Program-made: the position numbers and the translations under genes
In this document: positions 39,643 to 47,988 of the stretch, piece after piece
Numbering within the stretch: position 1 is the first letter of the stretch
Layout: each line of letters begins with the position of its first letter
NCBI RefSeq assembly: GCF_024198175.1
Contig: NZ_JAJVKV010000007.1
Coordinates: 248,001 to 312,000 of the forward strand
From: Pyxidicoccus xibeiensis
GTDB taxonomy: Bacteria > Myxococcota > Myxococcia > Myxococcales > Myxococcaceae
DNA length: 64,000 nt
Direction of reading: 5' to 3'
The notes under the pieces: model-generated
What the model saw: the letters and a program-made list of their open reading frames with translations, nothing else
Database searches by the model: none
What the model was told of the DNA's origin: nothing

Positions 39643-40773
39643 ATGCGCTCCGAAGCCTCGCTCCCCCCGCTGCCCGCCCCGGTCCTCCCGCCGCTTCGCC
39701 AGGAGCCCCGAGAGGACATCATCCTGCTCGACGGCGGGACGGAGGCGTACCCGCGGATGCTGGCGGCCATCGCCTCGGCGACGCGGCGGGTGCACCTGGA
39801 GGTGTACACCTTCGAGCGTGAAGGTGTGGGTGCGCGCTTCGTGGATGCGCTGGTGGCGGCGGCCCGGCGGGGTGTGGCGGTGAAGGTGGTGGTGGACGGC
39901 TGGGGCAGCATCAAGGCCAGCAGCCACCTGACGCAGACGCTTCGGGCCGCGGGCGCGAAGGTGCGCGTGTACAACCCGCTCACCTCGCTGTTCACGGGGC
40001 GCTCGTGGCGGAACCACCGCAAGATTCTCCTGGTGGATGACGCGGTGGCGTTCCTGGGTGGCATCAACATCGGGGACGAGTACGCGGCGAATGGTGACGT
40101 CCCCGGCTGGGCGGACCTGGCGCTGGAGCTGCGAGGCGACATCTGCCGGCAGCTCGGCGAGAAGCTGCATGCGGGGGCGTCCGCACTGACGTCGGGGCCG
40201 GTGAGCCTGTTCCTGTCGGGACTGGGGGGCGGACACCGCTTGCGCAAACGGTACCTCTCGGCGATCGAGGGCGCGAAGCACGAGGTGGTGCTGGCGCATG
40301 CGTACTTCCTTCCGGACGCGGGCTTCGTGCGGGCGCTGAAGCGGGCGGCGCGGCGGGGGGTGAAGGTGTCGCTGCTGCTGGCGGGGCGCAGTGACGTGGT
40401 GTTCGCGCGCGCGGCGACGATGCGGCTGTATCGCGAGCTGCTGCTCGCGGGGGTGCACATCCACGAGTGGACGGCGTCCACGCTGCACGCGAAGGCGGCG
40501 GTGGTGGATGGGAAGACGCTGCTGGTGGGCAGCTTCAACCTGGACCCGCTCTCGCTGGTCAATCTGGAGACGCTGGTGGAGGTGGCGGAGCCCCGCATCG
40601 CGGCGCAGGTGGGGCTGTGGCTGGACAAGCACGTGGCCACGTCGCGGCATGTGGTGCTGGAGGAGTGCGGGCGCTCGCCGCTGCAGCAGTGGCTGCTGGA
40701 TGTGGTGGGGCTGGCGGTGGCGCGCTTCGCGGAGCGGTTCGCCAGCTTCATCGGCCGGCGGCGGAAGCGGTGA
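39643..40773 (+). CDS. Phospholipase D-family cardiolipin-synthase-like enzyme
   Basis: The 376-residue protein has two HKD motifs, NHRKILLVDD (His125) and LHAKAAVVDG (His282), with INIGDEY and SFNLDPLSLVNLE after them. It is a PLD-fold enzyme of the cardiolipin synthase type, which condenses phosphatidylglycerol to cardiolipin or transfers phosphatidyl groups. No N-terminal membrane helices are present, unlike the ClsA type, so it may associate peripherally. ATG 39643 has GGAGGG six bases upstream. A Tyr-poor basic C-terminus ends in GRRRKR. Substrate preference within PLD enzymes is not resolved. Confidence 0.9.
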   Translation: MRSEASLPPLPAPVLPPLRQEPREDIILLDGGTEAYPRMLAAIASATRRVHLEVYTFEREGVGARFVDALVAAARRGVAVKVVVDGWGSIKASSHLTQTLRAAGAKVRVYNPLTSLFTGRSWRNHRKILLVDDAVAFLGGINIGDEYAANGDVPGWADLALELRGDICRQLGEKLHAGASALTSGPVSLFLSGLGGGHRLRKRYLSAIEGAKHEVVLAHAYFLPDAGFVRALKRAARRGVKVSLLLAGRSDVVFARAATMRLYRELLLAGVHIHEWTASTLHAKAAVVDGKTLLVGSFNLDPLSLVNLETLVEVAEPRIAAQVGLWLDKHVATSRHVVLEECGRSPLQQWLLDVVGLAVARFAERFASFIGRRRKR

Positions 40774-40870
40774 TGCGCGTGGGGTGCGGGTTCCCCGCAT
40801 TCAGGTGTGGCGGTAGCGATTCGTAGAGTCCCTGCTTCGCGGTGCCGGTGTCCGGGCGCGCGGAGGGGAT

Positions 40871-41683
40871 ATGTCGCGACGGTGGTGGAGAGCGGCGGTG
40901 CTGGGTGGAGTGCTCGCCGGGTGCGCGGGAACGCCGGAGCGTGCGAGGCCGGACCGGTATGGCCTGGACTCGTTGACGGCCGCGTGCCAGCGGAACCCGA
41001 AGCTGTGTGCCCAGGCGGCAAGCGGAGAGGCGCTGGCGCCGTGGGCGAAGCCGATGGAGGTGGCAGCGTCGGTGGGTACGGCGGGCAGCGTCGCGGTCCG
41101 GGCGCTGACGGATGAGCAGGCGAGCCTCATCGAAGATGCGTTGGTCGAGTGTGCCGACGATGCACGTTCCGTGGTCCTCCTCCGCTACTTCCCCGATAGA
41201 GGTCCGCCCACCCGAGAGGAGTGCAACGAGGTTGTGGAGAATGCTGGAAAGGAGAACGCGAAAACCCTTGCCATGAAGCTCGGCACGGAGATGCACGCGG
41301 TCGCGCTCGCGTGCGCAGGGGAAAGACTGGGCAAGCTGCGTCCGGGAGGCTTCAGTCTTGAGCCGTGCTACCTGTACGACCCGGCGACGAAGACGTGGGA
41401 GCCGATAGGCCGAGACGCCGAGGAGTCACTGAGACAGCACGACCGCTGCAAGCTGACGGGGTCTCTCGTGCCTGACATCGTCATCCACGCAGGGGACCTC
41501 AAGCGGGCGCTTGCGGTCTATGACTTCAAGTTTCCCTGCGCAGACCTCGACAAGAGTGCGTTCTGGAGGAGGTATTCGTCGGGCCCGCACAAGAACCGCA
41601 CTCAGAAAGACCTGTATAGAGAGGTAACAGGAGTGCCTGAATCCACGGCCATCATCCAGCCCAGGCTCGGAGTCATCCGATGA
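40871..41683 (+). CDS. Candidate SitA-like lipoprotein toxin with PD-(D/E)xK nuclease-like C-terminus
   Basis: The 270-residue protein has a lipoprotein signal ending in LAGC (Cys18). The middle is helical. The C-terminal 80 residues carry PDIVIH (Asp202) and, 16 residues on, VYDFKFPC (Asp218-x-Lys220), the pattern of PD-(D/E)xK nucleases, then RTQKDLYREVTG. Codon use from about 41100 onward is less G/C-biased than the neighbours. The stop overlaps the start of an immunity-like gene (ATGA). Lipoprotein toxin plus downstream immunity matches the SitA system of myxobacteria, in which toxins move between kin by outer-membrane exchange. This is an inference: activity has not been seen and no SitB is present. 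Confidence 0.7.
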   Translation: MSRRWWRAAVLGGVLAGCAGTPERARPDRYGLDSLTAACQRNPKLCAQAASGEALAPWAKPMEVAASVGTAGSVAVRALTDEQASLIEDALVECADDARSVVLLRYFPDRGPPTREECNEVVENAGKENAKTLAMKLGTEMHAVALACAGERLGKLRPGGFSLEPCYLYDPATKTWEPIGRDAEESLRQHDRCKLTGSLVPDIVIHAGDLKRALAVYDFKFPCADLDKSAFWRRYSSGPHKNRTQKDLYREVTGVPESTAIIQPRLGVIR

Positions 41684-42585
41684 GCGAGCACTTCCCCAGG
41701 CTCCGCATTCACACCGAGAGCGGACACGTCCTGATTCGCGAAGGCCTCAACGCCACCTTCTACATGAAGCGCCCACATTCGGAGATTGCTCAAGGCATGC
41801 TCCGGTCGTTCGAGGCCTATCTGCGAGCAGTTGGGCCTTCAGCACTCACCGCCTACGCCGACCTGGAAGGGTACTGGCAGCAGCTCGACACGAAACGCTG
41901 GGGGGACATCTGGCAGGAACTGCGGCATCCACATGGAGCCAATGTCCAACTGACTGATACCGCCAGTCGCGAGAATCGCTTCGAGTTCGCCTACCAAGGA
42001 CGTGCGCTGGACGACCCATCTCTCCATGTCGAGCCTGATGAGGCCTGCTTCGTCTCCTACTGGCTCCCCTCGGAGCTCCTGGAAGAGCGTGGCCCTCAAT
42101 GGGTGCGCGAGCTACTCCTGGAGCTTGCCGCGCCACTGCCCTTCAACTCAGGCAATGCAGGCCTCGCCTTCAACTGCCCGCTCGATCATGTGGGCATACG
42201 CAGGGAGGTGGAAAAGTACTGCTTCCGCTATCCCGGCATGGATGTACTCGACCTGAGCTGGACCGCCATGCACATCGGCACGCGGGTGCGCGGACCCTCC
42301 TGGCTGACCTTCCTCGGCCAGCCCGTGCTGGGTGAACTGGGCGGCGCCGAGGGCCTGCGCTCGCGCCTCCACACTCCTGGCACCACCGTGCAGCAACTCG
42401 AAGGCGACCGGACCGTCATCACCCTCGGCCCCTGGCCCGAGGCAGGGGACACCGAGCAGGGCAAGGACCTCCCGGCATACCGCGAGCTGGCACGCGTCCT
42501 GGAGCCCGTGACGTACTTGGACTCGGCTGGCATCGGCATCCATGAGCAGCCCCCCCTCCGCTGGGCACGGCGCTTCCTCGACTGA
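41680..42585 (+). CDS. Immunity-protein candidate (DUF3396-like, type VI immunity family)
   Basis: The 301-residue protein is soluble and has no signal. Its motifs resemble DUF3396 proteins, which NCBI labels type VI immunity family: FPRLRIH-SGHVLIREG, a middle CFVSYWLPSELL, LPFNSGNAGLAFNCP, and the late DVLDLSWTAMHIGTRVRGPSWLTFLG. Its ATG overlaps the stop of the upstream toxin-like gene, so the two are translated together. As the product should protect the cell, its toxin partner is the likely cognate. The base composition is slightly less GC-rich than surrounding genes, consistent with transfer. The immunity role is inferred from family and order. Confidence 0.78.
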   Translation: MSEHFPRLRIHTESGHVLIREGLNATFYMKRPHSEIAQGMLRSFEAYLRAVGPSALTAYADLEGYWQQLDTKRWGDIWQELRHPHGANVQLTDTASRENRFEFAYQGRALDDPSLHVEPDEACFVSYWLPSELLEERGPQWVRELLLELAAPLPFNSGNAGLAFNCPLDHVGIRREVEKYCFRYPGMDVLDLSWTAMHIGTRVRGPSWLTFLGQPVLGELGGAEGLRSRLHTPGTTVQQLEGDRTVITLGPWPEAGDTEQGKDLPAYRELARVLEPVTYLDSAGIGIHEQPPLRWARRFLD

Positions 42586-42674
42586 CCCACGGCCCAGCGC
42601 CGCGCAACATCCCTGTGACACGGCTCGCACGCAAAGCTGTGCCGGGCGTCATGGCGGCCTAGACTCCACCGGAC

Positions 42675-44189
42675 ATGCCCACCACCGCCCTCCAGCCCGT
42701 GCTCGCCGCCATCGACGTGGGCACCAACGCCGTGCGCCTGGAGCTCGCGCGACCGGACGTCGACGGCTCGCTCGAGACGCTGCACCAGGAGCGAGACCCC
42801 ATCCGCCCCGGTGAGGGCGTCTTCGCCACCGGCACCATGCCGGAGGAAACCGCCGAGCGGCTCCTCTCCACCCTGCGCCGCTACGCCGCCCTCTGCCGCC
42901 GCCACAAGGCCCAGGTGCGCGCCGTGGCCACCAGCGCCCTGCGCGAGGCGCGCAACAGCAACGACATCGTCCGCCGCGTGCGCGAGGAGGCCGGCCTCAA
43001 CCTGGAGGTCGTCAGCGGCAAGGAGGAGGCCCGCCTCATCTGCCTCGGCGTCCTCCACCGCAAGCCCCCCGGCACCCGCTCGCTCCTCATCGACATCGGC
43101 GGCGGCAGCACCGAAATCGCCACCGCCGTGGGCGAGAAGCCCGACAACCTCTGGAGCCTCGCGCTCGGCTCCGTGCGCCTCACGGAGGTCTTCGACGCCT
43201 CGCGCACCGTGACGGCCAAGCAGCTGCGCCTCATGCGCAGCTTCGTCTACGAGGCCCTCCGCAAGACGCTCCCGGAGAGCCTGCCCAACCTCCCGCGCGT
43301 GGCGCTCGGCTCCTCCGGCACCATCAACGCCGTGGTCGCCTTCGCCGCCAGCGAGAGCAGCGGCAACGCCACCGTGCGCCAGCTCACCCAGACGGTGGAC
43401 ACGCTCGCGGAGATGCCTCCCGAGCGCCGGCGCAAGCGCTTCGACCCGCGCCGCGCGGACATCATCGTCTCCGGCGCCGTCATCCTCGAGGCCGTGGCCA
43501 GGCAGCTCGGCGTCGAGTCCGTCAGCGTCGTCAACCGCGGCCTGCGCGACGGCATCCTCGTGGACCTGCTCTACCGCCAGGACGAGCACCGCGAGGACCG
43601 CAGCCTCGCCGACGCCGCCATCGCCATGGGCCAGCGCTTCTTCTTCGACGAGAAGCACGCGCGCCAGGTCTCCCGCCTCTCCCTCGCCCTCTTCGACGGG
43701 CTGGCCGCCCTCCACCAGCTCCCGCTCTCCGTCCGCCCCTACCTGGAAGTCGCCGCGCTGCTGCACGACATCGGCAATGCCGTCAGCTACGAGCGCCACC
43801 ACAAGCACACCTACTACCTCATCCGGCACGCGGACCTTCCCGGCCTCGCCGACCGGGAGCGCGAGCTGGTGGCCCGCATCGCCCGCTACCACCGGCGCAG
43901 CCCGCCGGAGCTGGCGCACTCGGGAATGGACGGCCTCACCCCCACCGAGGCCCGTACGGTGCGCAAGCTCGCCACCCTGCTCCGGGTGGCCAACTCACTG
44001 GACTTGAGCCACCACCAGCCCATCAAGGACTTCAAGGTCACCAACGGGCGTGAAGGCGTGGCCCTGCACCTGCACACCCGCCAGCCCGTGGACCTTGAAT
44101 TGTGGAACGTGGACCACGAGGTCCTCAACTTCCGCCGTGTCTTCGGCAAGAAGCTGTCGTTCCACGTCCACAACACCGCCGGCCGCTAG
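42675..44189 (+). CDS. Ppx/GppA exopolyphosphatase/guanosine pentaphosphate phosphatase
   Basis: The 504-residue protein has the Ppx/GppA N-terminal domain with AIDVGTNAVRLEL, then SALREARNS, DIGGGSTEIA and GSSGTINAV. The C-terminal half carries an HD-type helical domain (LLHDIGNAVSYERHHKHTYYLIRHA). This two-part order is the one expected for long Ppx/GppA proteins, which degrade polyphosphate or pppGpp. Polyphosphate versus pppGpp preference cannot be decided from sequence. ATG 42675 begins at the domain. It stands alone, with 90 bases from the upstream immunity gene and 150 to the alcohol dehydrogenase. Confidence 0.92.
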   Translation: MPTTALQPVLAAIDVGTNAVRLELARPDVDGSLETLHQERDPIRPGEGVFATGTMPEETAERLLSTLRRYAALCRRHKAQVRAVATSALREARNSNDIVRRVREEAGLNLEVVSGKEEARLICLGVLHRKPPGTRSLLIDIGGGSTEIATAVGEKPDNLWSLALGSVRLTEVFDASRTVTAKQLRLMRSFVYEALRKTLPESLPNLPRVALGSSGTINAVVAFAASESSGNATVRQLTQTVDTLAEMPPERRRKRFDPRRADIIVSGAVILEAVARQLGVESVSVVNRGLRDGILVDLLYRQDEHREDRSLADAAIAMGQRFFFDEKHARQVSRLSLALFDGLAALHQLPLSVRPYLEVAALLHDIGNAVSYERHHKHTYYLIRHADLPGLADRERELVARIARYHRRSPPELAHSGMDGLTPTEARTVRKLATLLRVANSLDLSHHQPIKDFKVTNGREGVALHLHTRQPVDLELWNVDHEVLNFRRVFGKKLSFHVHNTAGR

Positions 44190-44340
44190 CGCCAGCCTCC
44201 CCGCCTGCCCTCCAGAGGAGAAGGCGGTTCGCGCTTTGCCCTCACCTGGAGTGATGCCCACCTCCATGGCGCGGGGCTCGCCTCCTGGGTGGCCCCTTCG
44301 TACCCGGAACGAGGGCCCCACGGGGGCAGGAGCGCGCGCG

Positions 44341-45561
44341 ATGAAGGCAGTCGTTTTCCATGGGATTGGGGACATCCGGCTCGACGAGGTGGAGGAGCCG
44401 TCCATCGAGAAGCCGACGGACGCCGTCGTCCGGCTCACCGCGAGCGCCATCTGTGGCACGGACCTGCACATGATTCGCGGCACCATGCCGGGCATGAAGC
44501 CGGGCACCATCCTCGGCCACGAGGGCGTGGGCTACATCGAGACGCTCGGTGACGACGTGCGCAACTTCAGCGTCGGAGACCGCGTGGTCATCTGCTCCAC
44601 CATCGCCTGTGGCAACTGCGCGTACTGCCGCTCGGGCTACTACGCCCAGTGCAACGATGCGAACCCCAACGGGCCCTCCGCGGGCACCGCGTTCTTCGGC
44701 GGGCCGGCCATGACCGGGCCCTTCCACGGCATGCAGGCGGAGAAGGTGCGGGTGCCCTTCGCGCACGTGGGCATGGTGAAGGTCCCCGAGGGCGTCACCG
44801 ACGAGCAGGCCATCCTCATCTCCGACATCTTCCCCACCGGCTACTTCGGCGCGGAGCTGGCGGAAATCAAGCAGGGTGACACCGTGGCGGTGTTCGGCTG
44901 CGGGCCCGTGGGCCTGTTCGCCATCGTCAGCGCGAAGCTGCTCGGGGCGGGCCGCGTCTTCGCCATCGACTGCCACGAGGACCGGCTGGAGCTGGCGCGG
45001 GCCCAGGGCGCCGAAATCATCAACTTCGACCAGGAGGACCCCGTCGCGACGCTCAAGCGCCTCACCAACGGCATCGGCGTGGACCGCGCCATCGACGCGG
45101 TGGGCGTGGACTCCATACATGCCCACCACGGTCCCGCGGAGAAGGCCGCCAAGGCCGAGAAGGCCGAGTTCAAGCGCGAGGTGAAGGAGGTGGCTCCCAA
45201 GACGAACCCGGATGGCGACAACTGGGTGCCGGGCGATGCCCCCGCGCAGGCGCTGCTGTGGGCGGTGGAAGGGCTGGCCAAGGCGGGCACGCTGTCCATC
45301 ATCGGCGTCTACCCGCAGCAGATGAAGACGTTCCCCATCGGCATGGCGATGAACAAGAACCTCACGCTGAAGATGGGCAACTGCAACCACCGCAAGTACA
45401 TCCCCAAGCTGCTGGAGCTGGTGCGCACCGGCGTGGTGGACCCCACGGCCATCCTCTCGCACGTCGAGCCCATGGGCAGCGCCATCGACGCGTACCGCAA
45501 CTTCGACCTGCGCAAGCCGGGCTGGGTGAAGGTGGAGCTGGAGCCCTCCCAGATTCAGTAG
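44341..45561 (+). CDS. Zinc-dependent medium-chain alcohol dehydrogenase (formaldehyde-dehydrogenase-like)
   Basis: The 406-residue protein is a medium-chain dehydrogenase. Catalytic zinc ligands are Cys in ICGTDLH and the GHEGVGYIE motif. The structural zinc site is CGNCAYCRSGYYAQC. The NAD-binding loop is FGCGPVGLFA. A long insert near 260-290 carries a Lys/Glu-rich stretch (KAAKAEKAEFKREVKE), as in the glutathione-independent formaldehyde dehydrogenase group. It oxidises an alcohol or aldehyde in the cytoplasm. ATG 44341 was chosen as it begins the conserved MKAVVFHG motif, although the frame is open upstream to 44050. The substrate is uncertain. Confidence 0.92.
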   Translation: MKAVVFHGIGDIRLDEVEEPSIEKPTDAVVRLTASAICGTDLHMIRGTMPGMKPGTILGHEGVGYIETLGDDVRNFSVGDRVVICSTIACGNCAYCRSGYYAQCNDANPNGPSAGTAFFGGPAMTGPFHGMQAEKVRVPFAHVGMVKVPEGVTDEQAILISDIFPTGYFGAELAEIKQGDTVAVFGCGPVGLFAIVSAKLLGAGRVFAIDCHEDRLELARAQGAEIINFDQEDPVATLKRLTNGIGVDRAIDAVGVDSIHAHHGPAEKAAKAEKAEFKREVKEVAPKTNPDGDNWVPGDAPAQALLWAVEGLAKAGTLSIIGVYPQQMKTFPIGMAMNKNLTLKMGNCNHRKYIPKLLELVRTGVVDPTAILSHVEPMGSAIDAYRNFDLRKPGWVKVELEPSQIQ

Positions 45562-45582
45562 CGGATTCAGTAGCGGCCCGCT

Positions 45583-46608
45583 TCACGCATCCAGCAGGAG
45601 GCACGAGTCTCCGAACTCGTGTCCCAGGTAGCCGGCCGCCTCCGCGTGCGCGGCCGCCTCCCGCAGCAGCGGCAGCGGGGCGAAGGACTGGAGCAGCGCA
45701 TGGTGGCTGCTCCCCGGCTCGTGCACGCCGGTGAGCAGCCCGTGCACCACGCGGGGCACGTAGCCCGGCCCCAGCAGCAGGTCCGTCACCTCTTCACCGG
45801 CCACCAGCTTCCCGCCGTGCTGGGCCGCGCGCCCCTCCAGGGCCCGCACCACGGTGGTGCCCACCGCCACCACGCGCCCACCCGACGCCCGAGTGCGCTC
45901 CACTGCCTCCACCGTGGGGGCGGGAATGTCCGAGCGCTCGGGCCGGGGCAGCGCCGCGTCCAGGGCCTCATCCCCCGTGGAGGACAGCCCCGCGGCATGG
46001 GTGAGGGACGCCAGGCGCACGCCCTTGCGCCGCAGCGCCAGCAGCAGGCTCCAGGTGAGGGGCAGCCCCGCGGAGGGCGCCTCCGCGGCCCAGGGACGCG
46101 CGCCGTACACCGTCTGCACGTGCCACAGCGCCAGCGGCCCTCCGGTGTACGCGTACTGCACCGGCCGGCCGCTCCGGTACAGGGCGGACCACAGCGCCGC
46201 GCCCCGCGCGTCGAAGGCCACCCGCAGCAGCCGGGGCGAAGGCGGCAGCACCGCCACCACCCGGGCCTTCAGCCCGCCCACCATGAAGCGCGAGCCCACG
46301 GGCATGGGCGGCGGGGGCGGCCGGTCCTCGGTGCGCTTGCGCCAGTCACCCGCGCCGAAGAGCACCGCCGTCCACGTGTCGTCCGGCTCGCGTGACAGCA
46401 GCCGCAGCTCGATGCGCTCTGCCGACTCGGTGCGCCCGGGCAGCGAGGCGGGCAGCGTGGCGGCGTCGTTCAGCACCAGCAAATCTCCTGCGCGCAGCAG
46501 CGACGGCAGGTCCGCCACGTGGGCGTCGCTGAAGCGGCCCGCGCGGGGCTCCACGTGCAGCAGGCGTCCCGTCTCCGGGTGCGCGTTGGGCCAGGTGGCG
46601 GGCTTCAT
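45583..46608 (-). CDS. QueA-like S-adenosylmethionine:tRNA ribosyltransferase-isomerase family protein
   Basis: The 341-residue protein resembles QueA: GDLLVLNDAATLPASL near residue 40, VQYAYTGGPLALWHVQTVYGARPWAAEAPSAGLP near 150-183, THAAGLSSTG near 208, and the late VGTTVVRALEG and HEFGDSCLLLDA. Several QueA positions differ (the usual NDTRV is NDAAT), so it may be a QueA paralogue. QueA adds the cyclopentenediol precursor to preQ1-tRNA in queuosine synthesis. Its ATG overlaps the SDR stop (ATGA), so the two genes are coupled, which is unusual for queA and suggests a different role. Confidence 0.82.
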   Translation of the reverse strand: MKPATWPNAHPETGRLLHVEPRAGRFSDAHVADLPSLLRAGDLLVLNDAATLPASLPGRTESAERIELRLLSREPDDTWTAVLFGAGDWRKRTEDRPPPPPMPVGSRFMVGGLKARVVAVLPPSPRLLRVAFDARGAALWSALYRSGRPVQYAYTGGPLALWHVQTVYGARPWAAEAPSAGLPLTWSLLLALRRKGVRLASLTHAAGLSSTGDEALDAALPRPERSDIPAPTVEAVERTRASGGRVVAVGTTVVRALEGRAAQHGGKLVAGEEVTDLLLGPGYVPRVVHGLLTGVHEPGSSHHALLQSFAPLPLLREAAAHAEAAGYLGHEFGDSCLLLDA

Positions 46609-47333
46609 GCGGCCTCCAGCTTCGTCGCCTCCAGGCGGGTGCCCGACGGCAGCGACTCCGCGCTCCGCTCCACCAGCGTGACGATGCGCGCCGCCACCGC
46701 CTCCGGCCTGCCCAGCTTCGAGTAGTCCGCCTCCGGCAGCGCGTCCCGGTACATCTTCGTGTCCATGTCCCCCGGGTCGATGTTGAGGAAGCCCACGCCG
46801 GTGCCCTCCAGCTCCGCGGCCCAGACGCGGCCCAGGTGCTCCAGTGCCGCCTTGGACACGCCGTACGCGCCCCAGCGCGGGTAGGCGGACACGGCCGCGT
46901 CCGAGGTGATGTTCAGCACCAGCCCGTGGCCTCGCACCGCCATGCTGCCCGCCACCGCCTTGGTGAGCCGGAAGGGGCCCACCACGTTGACCTCCAGCAC
47001 GCGCTGCAGGTCCTCGCACGCCGTGTCCAGGAGCAGCGGCAGGGGCGTGGGCCCCAGCGTGCTCGCGTTGTGCACCAGCACGTCCACCGGGCCCACCAGC
47101 GCCGTGGCCGCGCCCACCAGCGGGTAGATGGACTCCTTGTCGCCCACGTCGTACGCCAGCGCGTGGACGTCCAGCCCCTCCGCGCGCAGGGGCGCGACGG
47201 CGGCCTCCATCTCCCCCGCGTGGCGCGCCACGCCCACCACCCGGGCACCCCTGCGGGCGAACGTCGCCATCAAGGCCTGGCCCAGCCCCCGGCTCGCTCC
47301 CGTGATCAGCACCGCTCTTCCGACGAGCTTCAT
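46605..47333 (-). CDS. Short-chain dehydrogenase/reductase (SDR)
   Basis: The 242-residue protein is a classical SDR. It has the coenzyme loop TGASRGLGQ (residues 10-18), the structural VHNAS (near 87), a catalytic Ser in NITSDAAVS, and Tyr-x-x-x-Lys as YGVSK. The C-terminal DPGDMDTKMYRD segment resembles SDRs acting on fatty acyl or sugar substrates, but the substrate is unknown. It is the first gene of a two-gene operon with the QueA-like gene and is divergent from the XRE-cupin regulator, across an operator-like region. The ATG at 47331-47333 has a purine-rich stretch (AAGGAGGAGA) ahead of it. Confidence 0.91.
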   Translation of the reverse strand: MKLVGRAVLITGASRGLGQALMATFARRGARVVGVARHAGEMEAAVAPLRAEGLDVHALAYDVGDKESIYPLVGAATALVGPVDVLVHNASTLGPTPLPLLLDTACEDLQRVLEVNVVGPFRLTKAVAGSMAVRGHGLVLNITSDAAVSAYPRWGAYGVSKAALEHLGRVWAAELEGTGVGFLNIDPGDMDTKMYRDALPEADYSKLGRPEAVAARIVTLVERSAESLPSGTRLEATKLEAA

Positions 47334-47379
47334 GTGTGTCTCCTCCTTGCTTCAAGGGATACACGAAGCGCGCTGATGC

Positions 47380-47415
47380 ATTGGCGTTGTGGCCAATGGC
47401 TTGGCAGATTGCCAA
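47380..47415. promoter_or_regulatory. Two nested dyads in the SDR/XRE divergent gap: candidate operators
   Basis: ATTGGC-N6-GCCAAT (47380-47397) and TTGGCA-N3-TGCCAA (47401-47415) share the TTGGC half-site and sit next to each other, with the second ending 3 bases before the XRE start codon. They are good candidates for binding of the XRE-cupin regulator, giving autorepression and control of the divergent SDR/QueA-like operon. Confidence 0.55.
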
Positions 47416-47418
47416 TCC

Positions 47419-47976
47419 ATGAACGACGAAGACCTGCCGGACAGGCTGGCGCGCAACATCCGGACGCTCCGCGAGACGCGAGGGGCCACGCAGGCGCAGC
47501 TCTCGAAGCTCGCGGGGGTGCCTCGCGCCACGTGGGCCCACCTGGAGTCCGGCGCGGCCAACCCCACGCTGTCCGTGCTGCACCGGGTGGCATCGGCGCT
47601 CCAGGTGTCGCTGGAAGAGCTGATAGCGAAGCCCCGGGCGAGCGCCCGGCACTACCCTCGCGCCAGCCTGCCCGTGCGGATGCGCGGTGGCGGCCTGCTG
47701 CGCAAGCTGCTGCCCGACCCGCTGCCCGGCATGGAGTTCGACCGGGTGGAGCTGCCGCCACAGGTGCGCATCACCGGCGTGCCGCACACTCCCGGCACCC
47801 GCGAGTACCTCGCCTGCGAGTCCGGGGAGATGGTGCTCATCGCCAGCGGGGAGCGCTTCCACCTCCAGCCCGGCGACGTCGTCGTGTTCCGCGGAGACCA
47901 GAAGCACTCGTACGAGAACCCCGGCGCGAAGCCCGCCGTGGGCTACTCCGTCGTCCTGCTGGCGCCCACCATTTGA
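47419..47976 (+). CDS. XRE-family transcriptional regulator with C-terminal cupin domain
   Basis: The 185-residue protein has an N-terminal XRE/HTH_3 domain (about 5-62): IRTLRETRGATQAQLSKLAGVPRATWAHLESGAANPTLSVLHRVASAL. It also has a C-terminal cupin domain (about 110-180) with a metal-like His pattern. Cupin regulators of this type sense a small ligand or metal. It is divergent from the SDR/QueA-like operon, with two operator-like dyads between. The chosen start is ATG 47419. There is no ribosome binding site because the dyad occupies it, so a leaderless or weakly translated start is likely. A GTG at 47389 is in frame. Confidence 0.9.
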   Translation: MNDEDLPDRLARNIRTLRETRGATQAQLSKLAGVPRATWAHLESGAANPTLSVLHRVASALQVSLEELIAKPRASARHYPRASLPVRMRGGGLLRKLLPDPLPGMEFDRVELPPQVRITGVPHTPGTREYLACESGEMVLIASGERFHLQPGDVVVFRGDQKHSYENPGAKPAVGYSVVLLAPTI

Positions 47977-47988
47977 AGCCCGCCGCGC

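Noticed and set aside
45583..47907. Continuous minus-strand frame that would fuse the QueA-like protein to an upstream extension
   Set aside because: The extension lies across the SDR gene in another frame and is Gly/Ala/Arg-rich. ATG 46608 overlapping the SDR stop gives a normal-length QueA-like protein.
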